Assembly: GCF_016862275.1 (NCBI RefSeq)
Contig: NZ_BOMQ01000008.1
Coordinates: forward strand, 310,001 to 374,000
Direction of reading: 5' to 3'
DNA from: Actinoplanes nipponensis
Lineage (GTDB): Bacteria; Actinomycetota; Actinomycetes; Mycobacteriales; Micromonosporaceae
DNA length: 64,000 bases
The stretch's first letter is position 1. Each line of letters opens with the position of its first letter. The position numbers and the translations under genes are program-made. Shown piece by piece: positions 41,569 through 49,977 of this stretch. Under the pieces are notes generated by a model. The model did not search any database, was not told where the DNA came from, and was given only the letters and a program-made list of their open reading frames with translations.

Positions 41569-43074
41569 TTGCGAGCACGACAGATCGTCGGCGCGACGGT
41601 CATGGCAGTCGCGGCAGGAACGGCGCTGGCGCTGACTCTGCCCGCCCTCGCCAAAACCGACGAGCGCCCTCGCCCCGCGCCAACGGCGAAGCCCACACCG
41701 GCGAAGTCCACGCCGGCGCTGGCGGCACCGTTGGCAGCGGCTCCGGCTCCGAAGGCGGCGGTGACGCCGAGGGGCAGCGCCGCCGACTGTCCCAAGGACG
41801 TCCGGCCCGGCGGAGCCGGCACGGCGGCGAGTCCGAGCGCTGCCAGCTATCTGGGGACCGGCAAGGACGACGCGGCGAACGCCGTGGACATCGGCGCCGG
41901 CTGCACGATCGTGGTCGGTGGTCGCTTCAATGCCACCACACTGCTGGCCAAGGCCGCGAAGCTGCCCGGTGGCGGTGCCGGGGCGGTGCTGCGCCTGGAC
42001 GCCACCGGCCGAAAGGTTCTCTCCGCGAGCCGGGTCGCCGGCGCCGTCGACGATCTGGAGGTCCGCCGCACCACCGGTGACATCGCGGTCGCCACGGACA
42101 AGGGCGTGCGGCTGCTCGACGCGACCGCCGCGCACGTGCGATGGAAGGCCGATGGTGCCGTGACGCGGGTCGCGATCGGCGATACCGGCACGGTGGCGGC
42201 CCTGAGTGGCACGACGGTGCGCATCTACAGCGCGACCGGCAAGGCCACCGGCTCCGTGAAGCTGTCGGGTAAAACAGTCAACGACGTTGCCGTGGACGAC
42301 AAGACCGGTCGGGTCTTCGTCACCGGCTTCACTCAGTACGGCGGGCCGTGCAAGCAGGTGCAGATCCCGTTCGTGCGCGCCTACGACCGGCGCGGCGCGC
42401 AGAAGTGGAAATTGTACGACTTCGCGCCGAACGCCATCGGTGACTTGTGCGCCGACAGCCGCGGTGACCGCGTGGCCATGGGGCGGGACGGAATGCTGTA
42501 TTTCGCCGGGGAAATGGCGGGCGGTAACACGGTCTTCACCAAGAACGGCAGGTCCACGAAGGTCGACGCCCCCAACGTCGGCTATGACAAGTTCACCCAG
42601 GCGTTCAACACCAGGTCGGCTCACCTGACCTACTTCGCGCGGCTCGACCCCGGCGCCGGCAAGGTCAGGGCCGGTCAGTCGCTGCTGGCCCGCATCGACG
42701 TCAAGGGCGATCTGGGCAACACGATCAAGCCGCGGGCGATCACCGCAGATGCCCAGGGGCGCATCTACGTGGGTGGTGTCTCCGCCTACCAGATCGCCGA
42801 CCGTGACAAGGTGACGATGAACGGCAAGCGCCTCAAGGCCTATGCGGGCGGCGACGCCTGGGTCCTGGTCACCTCACCTGATCTGAAGAAGCGCCTGCTC
42901 TGGACCGCGTGGACCGACGGCGGCACCGGCGAGGTGCGCGGCCTGGCGGTCAGCGGCGGCGTGGCGGCGCTGGCCGCCCGCGCGGACAAGACGCCGTTCT
43001 ACACCACGGCGCCGATCCAGGCGGCCAGGCCGGCGGCCGGCGGCTACACGGCGGTCTGGCCCGGTCGCCGCTGA
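41569..43074 (+). CDS. Secreted beta-propeller-like protein
   Basis: 501 residues from TTG 41569; AAGGG upstream supports this unusual start. A signal peptide (about 1-28) is followed by a Pro/Ala/Lys linker. A repetitive beta domain comes next (GAVLRLDATGRKVLSASRVA, DVAVDDKTGRVFVTGF, ITADAQGRIYVGGV), reminiscent of NHL or SBBP-type propellers; four Cys are scattered through it. Probably an extracellular binding or structural protein; no enzyme motif seen. Confidence 0.75.
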   Translation: MRARQIVGATVMAVAAGTALALTLPALAKTDERPRPAPTAKPTPAKSTPALAAPLAAAPAPKAAVTPRGSAADCPKDVRPGGAGTAASPSAASYLGTGKDDAANAVDIGAGCTIVVGGRFNATTLLAKAAKLPGGGAGAVLRLDATGRKVLSASRVAGAVDDLEVRRTTGDIAVATDKGVRLLDATAAHVRWKADGAVTRVAIGDTGTVAALSGTTVRIYSATGKATGSVKLSGKTVNDVAVDDKTGRVFVTGFTQYGGPCKQVQIPFVRAYDRRGAQKWKLYDFAPNAIGDLCADSRGDRVAMGRDGMLYFAGEMAGGNTVFTKNGRSTKVDAPNVGYDKFTQAFNTRSAHLTYFARLDPGAGKVRAGQSLLARIDVKGDLGNTIKPRAITADAQGRIYVGGVSAYQIADRDKVTMNGKRLKAYAGGDAWVLVTSPDLKKRLLWTAWTDGGTGEVRGLAVSGGVAALAARADKTPFYTTAPIQAARPAAGGYTAVWPGRR

Positions 43075-43144
43075 GGCTCCCGAGGGGCATGCGGGCCGAC
43101 CACCGACCGACGAGATTCTCTCGCCGCAGTGCAATGATGTCCCT

Positions 43145-43696
43145 ATGCAAACACCTGCCCCCGCGGTGAACGAGGACGCCGTCCAGGCGCTGATGCTGGC
43201 CAGCCGGGCCTTCGTCGGCCTGACGGCCCGGTCCCTGGCCGGCATCGACGGCGACGTCACGCTGCCGCAGTTCCGGGCCCTGGTGGTGCTGGCCGTACGC
43301 GGCGCGCAACGCAGCATCGACATCGCCGAGGAGCTGCGGGTCAACCCGTCCACCGGCACGCGCATGTGCGACCGGCTGGTCCGCAAGGGCCTGGTCCGGC
43401 GGACCCGGTCGGCCACCGACCGGCGGGTGGTGCGCCTGCGGCTGACCCGGGCGGGGCACGACATCGTCGAGCAGGTGATGGATCGCCGCCGCGCCGAGCT
43501 CGAACGGCTGGTGGCCGCGACCGCCGACCTCTGGCAGCCCGTCGTCACGCAGGCGCTGTGCGCGTTCGCCGCGGCCGCCGGCGAGCCGGACGAACACGAC
43601 TGGTGGCTGGGCTGGTCCGCGCACGCCACGGACGCCGACGACGAACCGGACGGGCCGCACGAGGTCCCGGCGCCGCCCGGGGGTCGGCCCACGTGA
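43145..43696 (+). CDS. MarR-family transcriptional regulator
   Basis: 183 residues. The winged HTH spans about 35-110 (VTLPQFRALVVLAVRGAQRS, IAEELRVNPSTGTRMCDRLV, RRTRSATDRRVVRLRLT), with flanking dimerisation helices and a short acidic tail. A TTTGCA-TAG-TGCAAA palindrome lies just after the gene, and the related 9-mer CTATGCAAA covers its own start codon (43143-43151), suggesting autoregulation and control of the metabolic operon behind it. One Cys lies in the DNA-binding region (TRMCDRL). Confidence 0.88.
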   Translation: MQTPAPAVNEDAVQALMLASRAFVGLTARSLAGIDGDVTLPQFRALVVLAVRGAQRSIDIAEELRVNPSTGTRMCDRLVRKGLVRRTRSATDRRVVRLRLTRAGHDIVEQVMDRRRAELERLVAATADLWQPVVTQALCAFAAAAGEPDEHDWWLGWSAHATDADDEPDGPHEVPAPPGGRPT

Positions 43697-43722
43697 CGAC
43701 CGTCGTGGGGCTGGCACAAGCA

Positions 43723-43737
43723 TTTGCATAGTGCAAA
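43723..43737. promoter_or_regulatory. Candidate MarR operator before the glucose-oxidation operon
   Basis: TTTGCA-TAG-TGCAAA, a perfect 6-bp inverted repeat with a 3-base spacer. TTTGCATAG recurs, in reverse, at 43143-43151 over the MarR start codon. Confidence 0.65.
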
Positions 43738-43794
43738 GATGGTTATGTGCAACCCTGCCGGGTACGCATCTTGAAGGATCGGGAGGAGCGGCTC

Positions 43795-44013
43795 ATGGAT
43801 GCCAACGGCGAGCATCACGTCGCCCGTATCGACGACACTGTCACCGCGGCCAACCTGCACGAACGGGCCGAAGCGGTGGCCGTGCCGGACTTCAACTACC
43901 TCGAACAGACCATCGAGGCCGTCGTGAACGGCCTCACCGGCCGTTCCCGGCGAGCTCGAAGGCGGGAAGGCGACACCGGGGCAGCCGCCGACGCGCAACG
44001 GAGGAACCCGTGA
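43795..44013 (+). CDS. Small hypothetical protein at the head of the operon
   Basis: 72 residues from ATG 43795, with GGGAGGAG upstream. An acidic N-terminal helix-like part (NLHERAEAVAVPDFNYLEQT) is followed by a very basic tail (RSRRARRREG). No Cys and no membrane segment. No family recognised. It is the first gene after the MarR operator, so its expression is presumably tied to the dehydrogenases that follow. Confidence 0.55.
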   Translation: MDANGEHHVARIDDTVTAANLHERAEAVAVPDFNYLEQTIEAVVNGLTGRSRRARRREGDTGAAADAQRRNP

Positions 44014-44079
44014 CGTTCCCCGTGGCCGGCCGCGGGGCACCGGTTCGGCCAGCCGCCCCGATGTGATCAGGAGATGACC

Positions 44080-44748
44080 ATGGTTGTGGCCTCGTCGCAG
44101 GACACGGCCGCGCACCGCGGGCGAACAGCCGGCGGGCAGCGCGGGCCGTTGATCTGGCAGCGCACGGACAGGATCGGCACCGAACTGGTCTTTCCGCCCG
44201 GCGAGGACCCGTGCGCCGCGCGCGGTTCCGCGGTCGTCGCCGGGCCGGTGCCGCACACCAGCCGGTGGCACGCCGACCTCGACCCCGACGCCACGGTGCG
44301 GGCCCTGGACGTGACCTGCGAGGGCGTCGGCTGGAGCCGGACGCTGCGGTTGACCGGCGATCCCCGGCTCGGCTGGACCTGCCGTACCGAGGAGACCGGC
44401 GACCTCGACGGCGCGCTGACCGGCGCCGGCCATGCGGTCGCCCCGCTGCCCGGCATCGACGACACCGGCCGGCTGCTCCCGGGGGCGATCCTCCGGCTGC
44501 AGGACTCACCGATCTTCCTCACCTGGGCGCTACGGCGGCTACGGCTCGCCGCCGGCGGACAGCCGGTCGCCGCGCCGACGATCCGGATCCTGACCCCGTC
44601 GCTCGTCGTGCTCACCGGCATGTCGACCTACCAACTCGTCGGCCCCCACCGGCTGCGCATCAGCGGCGACGAGCCGGCGTCCGGCTACGAGCTGGATGAC
44701 GCCGGGATCGTCACGTACCAGCCGGCCCGGCTGCGGCTGGCCCGCTGA
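44080..44748 (+). CDS. Putative glycolipid-binding (DUF1089-like) protein
   Basis: 222 residues from ATG 44080, chosen because CAGGAG lies seven bases upstream; ATG 44074 is too close. The arrangement of LIWQRTDRIGTELVFPPGED, VTCEGVGWSRTLRLTGD and the ending YELDDAGIVTYQPARL recalls the DUF1089 putative glycolipid-binding family, in which I recall W-x-R-x-D and a closing D-x-G-x-V-x-Y-P. The match is by eye and partial. No signal peptide. Role in the operon unknown. Confidence 0.5.
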   Translation: MVVASSQDTAAHRGRTAGGQRGPLIWQRTDRIGTELVFPPGEDPCAARGSAVVAGPVPHTSRWHADLDPDATVRALDVTCEGVGWSRTLRLTGDPRLGWTCRTEETGDLDGALTGAGHAVAPLPGIDDTGRLLPGAILRLQDSPIFLTWALRRLRLAAGGQPVAAPTIRILTPSLVVLTGMSTYQLVGPHRLRISGDEPASGYELDDAGIVTYQPARLRLAR

Positions 44749-44788
44749 CCCGACCGGGCCGGCCGGCGCGACCTCGCGGAGGACTCCC

Positions 44789-46087
44789 ATGACACGGCCC
44801 CACATCGTGATCGCCGGCGCCGGTTTCGCCGGCTACCACGCCGCCCGCCGCCTGAGCCGGCTGGCCCGCGGAACCGCCGACATCACCGTCATCAACCCGA
44901 CCGACTACTTCCTCTACCTGCCGTTGCTCCCCGAGGTGGCCGGCGGCATCCTGGATCCCCGGCAGGTCACCGTCTCCCTGGCCGACACCCTGCCCGGCGT
45001 CCGGCCCGTCCTGGGCGAGGTCACCGAGGTCGAGCCCGCGCAGCGGCGGGTGCACTACCAAGACCCCGAAGGCCGTCGGGCCGCGCTGAGCTACGACCGG
45101 CTGCTGCTGACCGTCGGCAGCGTCAACAAGCTGCTGCCCATCCCGGGCGTGGCCGACAACGCCCACGGCTTCCGTGGTCTGCCGGAAGCGCTGTACCTGC
45201 GCGACCACCTGATCCGCCAGGTCGAGCTCGCCGCGGCGGGCGGCGATCCCGCCGAACGCGCGGCCCGGCTGACCTTCGTGGTGGTGGGCGCCGGCTACAC
45301 CGGCACCGAGGTCGCCGCCCAGGGCCATCTGCTCACCGCCCAGCTCGCCGCCCGCTACCCGCATCTCGCGGAGAAGCCGCGCTGGATGCTCATCGAGCAC
45401 GGCGACCGCATCCTGGCCCACCTCGACCACCGCCTGTCCGAAGCGGCCACGGACGTGCTGACTAGGCGCGGCATCGACGTGCGCACCGGTACCTCCGTCG
45501 ACGAGGTGACCGCCGACGGGGTGCGCCTCGGCGGCGAGTTCGTCGCCGGTCGCACCCTGGTGTGGTCCGTCGGCGTGCGGCCCGATCCGCTGGTGACCGA
45601 CACCGGCCTGCGCCTGGAGCAGGGACGCATCGCCGTGGACGCCTACCTGAGGGTGCCGGGGCACCCGCGGATCTACGCCTGCGGCGACGCTGCCGCGGTG
45701 CCGGACCTGACCCGGCCCGGGAAGTTGACCGCGACGACCGCCCAGCACGCGCAGCGCCAAGGGATCCGGGCGGCCGGCAACATCGCCGCCGACTACGGCC
45801 GCGGACACCACCGGCCGTACCGACACGCCAGCCTCGGGTTCGCCGTCGACCTCGGTGGCGCCCAGGCCGCTGCCAAACCGCTCGGACTGCCGCTGCGCGG
45901 GCTGCCCGCGGTCGCCGTGACCCGCGGCTACCACCTCGCCGCCCTGCCGGCCAACCGGGCCCGGGTCGCCGCGGCCTGGCTGTTCGCCGCGGCCGGCAAC
46001 CGCCCGGACACCCAGCTGGGTCTGGTCCCCGCCGCGGCGGTGCCGCTGGACACCGCGTCGCCCGAGGTGGCGCACGTCCCCTCGTGA
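44789..46087 (+). CDS. ndh: Type II NADH dehydrogenase (NDH-2)
   Basis: 432 residues. FAD-binding GAGFAGYHAARRL at 8-20, NADH-binding FVVVGAGYTGTEVAAQ in the middle, and IYACGDAAAVPD near the end, as in NDH-2 enzymes and close relatives. The C-terminus has amphipathic and hydrophobic stretches for membrane attachment. It passes electrons from NADH to the quinone pool without pumping protons. GCGGAGGA precedes ATG 44789. Placed before the glucose dehydrogenase gene, it could reoxidise the NADH made there. Confidence 0.85.
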   Translation: MTRPHIVIAGAGFAGYHAARRLSRLARGTADITVINPTDYFLYLPLLPEVAGGILDPRQVTVSLADTLPGVRPVLGEVTEVEPAQRRVHYQDPEGRRAALSYDRLLLTVGSVNKLLPIPGVADNAHGFRGLPEALYLRDHLIRQVELAAAGGDPAERAARLTFVVVGAGYTGTEVAAQGHLLTAQLAARYPHLAEKPRWMLIEHGDRILAHLDHRLSEAATDVLTRRGIDVRTGTSVDEVTADGVRLGGEFVAGRTLVWSVGVRPDPLVTDTGLRLEQGRIAVDAYLRVPGHPRIYACGDAAAVPDLTRPGKLTATTAQHAQRQGIRAAGNIAADYGRGHHRPYRHASLGFAVDLGGAQAAAKPLGLPLRGLPAVAVTRGYHLAALPANRARVAAAWLFAAAGNRPDTQLGLVPAAAVPLDTASPEVAHVPS

Positions 46088-46119
46088 CCTGCACCGCCAC
46101 CCTTCGACAGGAGACATCC

Positions 46120-47169
46120 ATGCGTGCGTTGACCGTCCGGCCGGGTACCGCCGGCACCGCCCAGCTCGAGGACCGGCCCGACCCGGCGCCCTCGGACGGG
46201 CAGCTGCTCGTGGAAGGGCTGGCCATCGGGGTGTGCGGCACCGACCGCGAGATCATCGCCGGGGACTACGGGACGGCGCCGCCCGGCCGCGACCGGCTCG
46301 TGCTCGGCCACGAATCGCTGGGCCGGGTCCGCCACGCCCCGCCCGGCAGCGACTTCCACGACGGCGACCTGGTCGTCGGCGTGGTCCGCCGACCCGACCC
46401 GGTGCCCTGCGGGGCTTGCGCCCACGGCGCGTTCGACATGTGCCGCAACGGCCGCTATACCGAACGCGGCATCAAGGAACTCGACGGCTACGCCGCCCAG
46501 CTGTGGACCGTCGAGCCGGACTACGCGGTCCGCCTCGATCCGCGGCTGGCCGAGGTCGGCGTGCTGATGGAACCGACCACCGTGGTGGCCAAGGCCTGGG
46601 AACAGGCCGACACCATCGGCGCCCGCTCCTGGTACGACCCCCAGCGGGTGCTGGTCACCGGCGCCGGACCGATCGGCCTGCTCGCCGCCCTGCTGGGCAT
46701 CCAGCGCGGCCTGGACGTGCACGTCCTCGACCGGGTCGCCACCGGGCCGAAGGTCGACGCCGTGGCCGCGCTGGGCGCGACCTATCACCACGGCCCGGTC
46801 GACGAGGTCGCCGGCAAGCTGCAACCGGACGTCGTCATCGAGGCCACCGGCGCGGGGTCGGTGGTGTTCGACGCCATCGCCAACACTGCCCCGTACGGCA
46901 TCACCTGCCTCACCGGCGTGTCGACGCCGGGCCGTCGCCTCTCGATCGACGCCGGCGCGCAGAACCGGGAGATCGTGCTCGAGAACGACGTGGTCGTGGG
47001 CAGCGTCAACGCCAACCTGGGCCACTACCGGGCCGCCGCCGAAGCCCTCGGCCGGGCCGACGTGGACTGGCTGCGGCGGCTGATCACCCGGCGGGTGCCG
47101 CTGGAGCAGTTCACCGAGGCGCTGACCGCCCACCCGGACGACATCAAAGTCGTCCTCACCCTGTCCTGA
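46120..47169 (+). CDS. gdh: Zinc-type glucose 1-dehydrogenase
   Basis: 349 residues of the medium-chain dehydrogenase superfamily. GVCGTDREIIAGDYG (Cys39), the GHE motif at 63-65 (LGHESLG), a Cys-rich structural-zinc loop (PCGACAHGAFDMC), the Rossmann motif GAGPIGLLAAL, and the glucose-dehydrogenase-type ending ENDVVVGSVNANLGHY. It should oxidise glucose to gluconolactone with NAD(P)+. ACAGGAG lies upstream of ATG 46120. Neighbours NDH-2 (before) and GH15 (after) supply electron sink and substrate. Confidence 0.87.
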   Translation: MRALTVRPGTAGTAQLEDRPDPAPSDGQLLVEGLAIGVCGTDREIIAGDYGTAPPGRDRLVLGHESLGRVRHAPPGSDFHDGDLVVGVVRRPDPVPCGACAHGAFDMCRNGRYTERGIKELDGYAAQLWTVEPDYAVRLDPRLAEVGVLMEPTTVVAKAWEQADTIGARSWYDPQRVLVTGAGPIGLLAALLGIQRGLDVHVLDRVATGPKVDAVAALGATYHHGPVDEVAGKLQPDVVIEATGAGSVVFDAIANTAPYGITCLTGVSTPGRRLSIDAGAQNREIVLENDVVVGSVNANLGHYRAAAEALGRADVDWLRRLITRRVPLEQFTEALTAHPDDIKVVLTLS

Positions 47170-47182
47170 CGGCGACGCGATC

Positions 47183-49018
47183 ATGGCATCGCCCATCGAG
47201 GACTACGCCCTCATCGGAGACCTGCACACCGCCGCCCTGGTCGGCCGCGACGGCTCCGTCGACTGGCTGTGCCTGCCCCGGTTCGACTCACCGGCCTGCT
47301 TCGCGGCCCTGCTCGCCGACCACGATGCCGGGCACTGGCGCCTCGCCCCCGCGGGCGGGGGGACGGCCACCCGGCGGCGCTACCGCGGCGACACCCTCAT
47401 CCTGGAGACCGAGTGGGACGCCGCCGACGGGACGGTCCGCGTGCTCGACTTCATGCCGCTGCGCGGCGAGGCCGCCGACGTCGTACGCATCGTCGAAGGT
47501 GTCACCGGGACCGTCACCATGGGCACCCGGCTGCGGCTGCGCTTCGACTACGGCAGCATCACCCCCTGGGTCCGCCACGGGGAGCGCGAACACGCCGCCA
47601 TCGCCGGACCGGACGCCGCCTGGCTGCACACCGACATCGCCCTGGAGCACCACGACCGCACCCTCACCGGCGAGTTCACCGTCTCCGCCGGTGAGCGGAT
47701 CACGTTCGTGCTCACCCACCAGTTGTCGCACCTGCCCCGTCCCAAGCCGGTGCGACCGGAGCAGGCCCTGGCCGCCACCGAACAGTTCTGGCAGGACTGG
47801 ATTGGCCGCTGCTCGTACGCCGGGCCGTACGCCGAGCCGGTACGCCGGTCGCTGATTCTGCTCAAGGCGCTCACCTACGCGCCCACCGGCGGCATCCTCG
47901 CCGCCGCCACCACCAGCCTTCCCGAACAGATCGGCGGAACCCGCAACTGGGACTACCGCTACTGCTGGCTCCGCGACGCCACCTTCACCCTGCAGGCCCT
48001 GCTCGGCACCGGCTACGTCGCCGAGGCCAAGGCCTGGCGCGAGTGGCTGCTGCGGGCGGCCGCCGGCGACCCCGCCGACCTGCAGATCATGTACGCCCTC
48101 GACGGCACCCGGCGGCTCACCGAATCCACTCTCGACTGGCTGCCCGGCTACGAGAACTCCGGCCCCGTACGGGTCGGCAACGCCGCGGCCCAGCAGTTCC
48201 AACTCGACGTGTGGGGCGAGGTCCTCGACGGCCTGCACCTGGCCCGCGAAGCCGGCATCGCCGCCACCGACGCCGGCTGGGACCTGCAACACGCCCTGCT
48301 CGACTACCTCGAAGGCCACTGGCGCGAACCCGACAACGGCCTGTGGGAGGTCCGCGGGCCCCGCCGGCACTTCGTGCATTCCAAGGTCATGGCCTGGGCC
48401 GGCCTCGACCGCGCCGTCACCGCCGTCGAACGCCACGGCCTCGACGGACCGGTCGACCGCTGGCGCGCCACCCGCGAGCAGATCCACGCCGACGTCTGCG
48501 CCCACGGCTACGACCCCGACCGCAACACCTTCACCCAGTTCTACGGCTCGCACGGCCTGGACGCGGCTCTGCTGCTCATTCCCCGCGTCGGCTTCCTGCC
48601 CTACAACGACCCCCGCGTTGTCGGCACCGTCGAAGCGGTGCAGAGACACTTGTCCGCCGACGGCTTCCTGCTGCGCTACCAGCCCCAGCACGACGACAAC
48701 GTCGACGGGCTGCCGGGCACCGAGGGGGCCTTCCTGGCCTGCACCTTCTGGCTGGCCGACGCCCTGCACGGCATCGGCCGCGCCGGCGATGCCCGGCAGC
48801 TGTTCGCACGGCTGCTCGACCTGCGCAACGACGTCGGCCTGCTCGCCGAGGAGTACGACCCGGCCCACCGGCGCCACCTGGGCAACACCCCGCAGGCCTT
48901 CAGCCTGGTCGGACTGGTCAACACCGCCCGGCAGCTGTCCGGCACCAGCACCCGCACCAGCGCACCACCCGACGCGCAGCACACGGCGCCGGTCAGACCC
49001 GGAGGTAGTCGTCGATGA
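47183..49018 (+). CDS. GH15 glycoside hydrolase (glucoamylase or trehalase type)
   Basis: 611 residues, the usual GH15 length. MASPIEDYALIGDLHTAALV opens the N-terminal beta-sandwich; the barrel has GGTRNWDYRYCWLRDATFTL, a Trp-Glu (WEVRGPRRHFVHSK) for the general acid, and LLAEEYDP...LGNTPQAFSL for the base. There is no signal peptide, so it acts inside the cell, releasing glucose from trehalose or maltodextrin; trehalase activity is known for actinobacterial relatives. It follows the glucose dehydrogenase gene by 13 bases. Confidence 0.88.
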   Translation: MASPIEDYALIGDLHTAALVGRDGSVDWLCLPRFDSPACFAALLADHDAGHWRLAPAGGGTATRRRYRGDTLILETEWDAADGTVRVLDFMPLRGEAADVVRIVEGVTGTVTMGTRLRLRFDYGSITPWVRHGEREHAAIAGPDAAWLHTDIALEHHDRTLTGEFTVSAGERITFVLTHQLSHLPRPKPVRPEQALAATEQFWQDWIGRCSYAGPYAEPVRRSLILLKALTYAPTGGILAAATTSLPEQIGGTRNWDYRYCWLRDATFTLQALLGTGYVAEAKAWREWLLRAAAGDPADLQIMYALDGTRRLTESTLDWLPGYENSGPVRVGNAAAQQFQLDVWGEVLDGLHLAREAGIAATDAGWDLQHALLDYLEGHWREPDNGLWEVRGPRRHFVHSKVMAWAGLDRAVTAVERHGLDGPVDRWRATREQIHADVCAHGYDPDRNTFTQFYGSHGLDAALLLIPRVGFLPYNDPRVVGTVEAVQRHLSADGFLLRYQPQHDDNVDGLPGTEGAFLACTFWLADALHGIGRAGDARQLFARLLDLRNDVGLLAEEYDPAHRRHLGNTPQAFSLVGLVNTARQLSGTSTRTSAPPDAQHTAPVRPGGSRR

Positions 49019-49442
49019 GCCGGTGCAGGCGGCCCCGGCCGAAGCTGGGTCCGTGTCCGGCATGCGTCAGGCGTACCGGCAGCTCCCGCAGCCGACGCAA
49101 GGACCGGGCGTATGCCTCGGGGTCGCTGCCGGGCAACGAGTCCAGCAGGCCGCCGTCGTAGATGACGTCTCCGCTGAACAGCGTGCCGTCGGCCAGGGCC
49201 GTGCCGTGCAGCGAGCCCGGCGCCGGATCGCCGGCCCGCTCCAGCGGGTGGGCCTAGACCTCGGTGAACTCGTGCGCCGATCCCATGTGGTCCAGGTGCG
49301 CGTGCGTCAGGACGAGCACGGGTTCGCGTTCGAAACGCTCGCGCAGCGCCGGGGTCAGCGCGGTGATGCCGAGCCCGCGGTCGATGAGCAGGTCGCGGTC
49401 CCGGCCGCGCAGGTGCCAGGCGTTGGCGCTGAGCAGCCTCAT
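48993..49442 (-). pseudogene. MBL-fold hydrolase pseudogene: in-frame TAG and internal deletion
   Basis: From ATG 49442 the frame reads ANAWHLRGRDRDLLIDRGLG and VLVLTHAHLDHMGSAHEF, then TAG at 49254-49256 where relatives carry Trp, then continues in frame with AHPLERAGDPAPGSLHGTA, directly ADGTLFSGDVIYDGGLLDSL and ends RLIDDYLRV-TGA. So the zinc motif HxHxDH and the C-terminus survive, but a TGG-to-TAG change and a loss of about 60 codons (estimated from the family) interrupt it. The N-terminus also looks shortened. Overlaps the GH15 gene tail by 26 bases. Confidence 0.75.
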
Positions 49443-49503
49443 TCGTCACCGTCGAAGTCAACAACAGCGAACCTGTGACCGGCCTGAGCGACGCTGAGGA
49501 ACG

Positions 49504-49905
49504 TCACAAGCGGCCCCGCATCCCTTCCACCACCGCCGTGCCCACGCGTTCGTGGGGGAGCGGAGGCAACTCCTCAGGCCGGAACCAACGGATCTCGTCA
49601 TGTTCCTCGGGAGCGGCGTTCGTCGGTGTCCCGTCCCACTCGCCGACCAACCAGGCGCTGAAGCTCACGGAATCCTCTCCGTGGCCCACCTCCAGGCGAC
49701 ACAGATGGATCGCCGAGCCGGTTGCTATCTGCACGCCGAGTTCCTCGTGCATCTCCCGGGCCAGCGCCGCCAGTTCCGTCTCGCCCGGGTCGATGTGTCC
49801 GCCGGGCAGATCCCACACGTCCGGGTAGACCCGGCGGTTCGGACTTCGGTGGACCAGGAGGACTCGACCCTCGCGCACCAGCGCCGCGTTGACGATCTCG
49901 TGCAT
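49504..49905 (-). CDS. Nudix hydrolase
   Basis: 133 residues with a complete Nudix box, GGHIDPGETELAALAREMHE then ELGV (G-x5-E-x7-REU-x-EE-x-G-U). The fold starts MHEIVNAALVREGRVLLVHR. It hydrolyses a nucleoside diphosphate linked to another group, possibly 8-oxo-dGTP or NADH-like compounds; the substrate is not readable. Single gene between the MBL pseudogene and the Ppx/GppA gene, all on the minus strand. Confidence 0.9.
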   Translation of the reverse strand: MHEIVNAALVREGRVLLVHRSPNRRVYPDVWDLPGGHIDPGETELAALAREMHEELGVQIATGSAIHLCRLEVGHGEDSVSFSAWLVGEWDGTPTNAAPEEHDEIRWFRPEELPPLPHERVGTAVVEGMRGRL

Positions 49906-49977
49906 GGGCGGGATTGTGGCACGGCTGTTCCGGCGTGGATGCCGTTGATGGTGACGGCTGGCCTGATCGCGGCGCCG

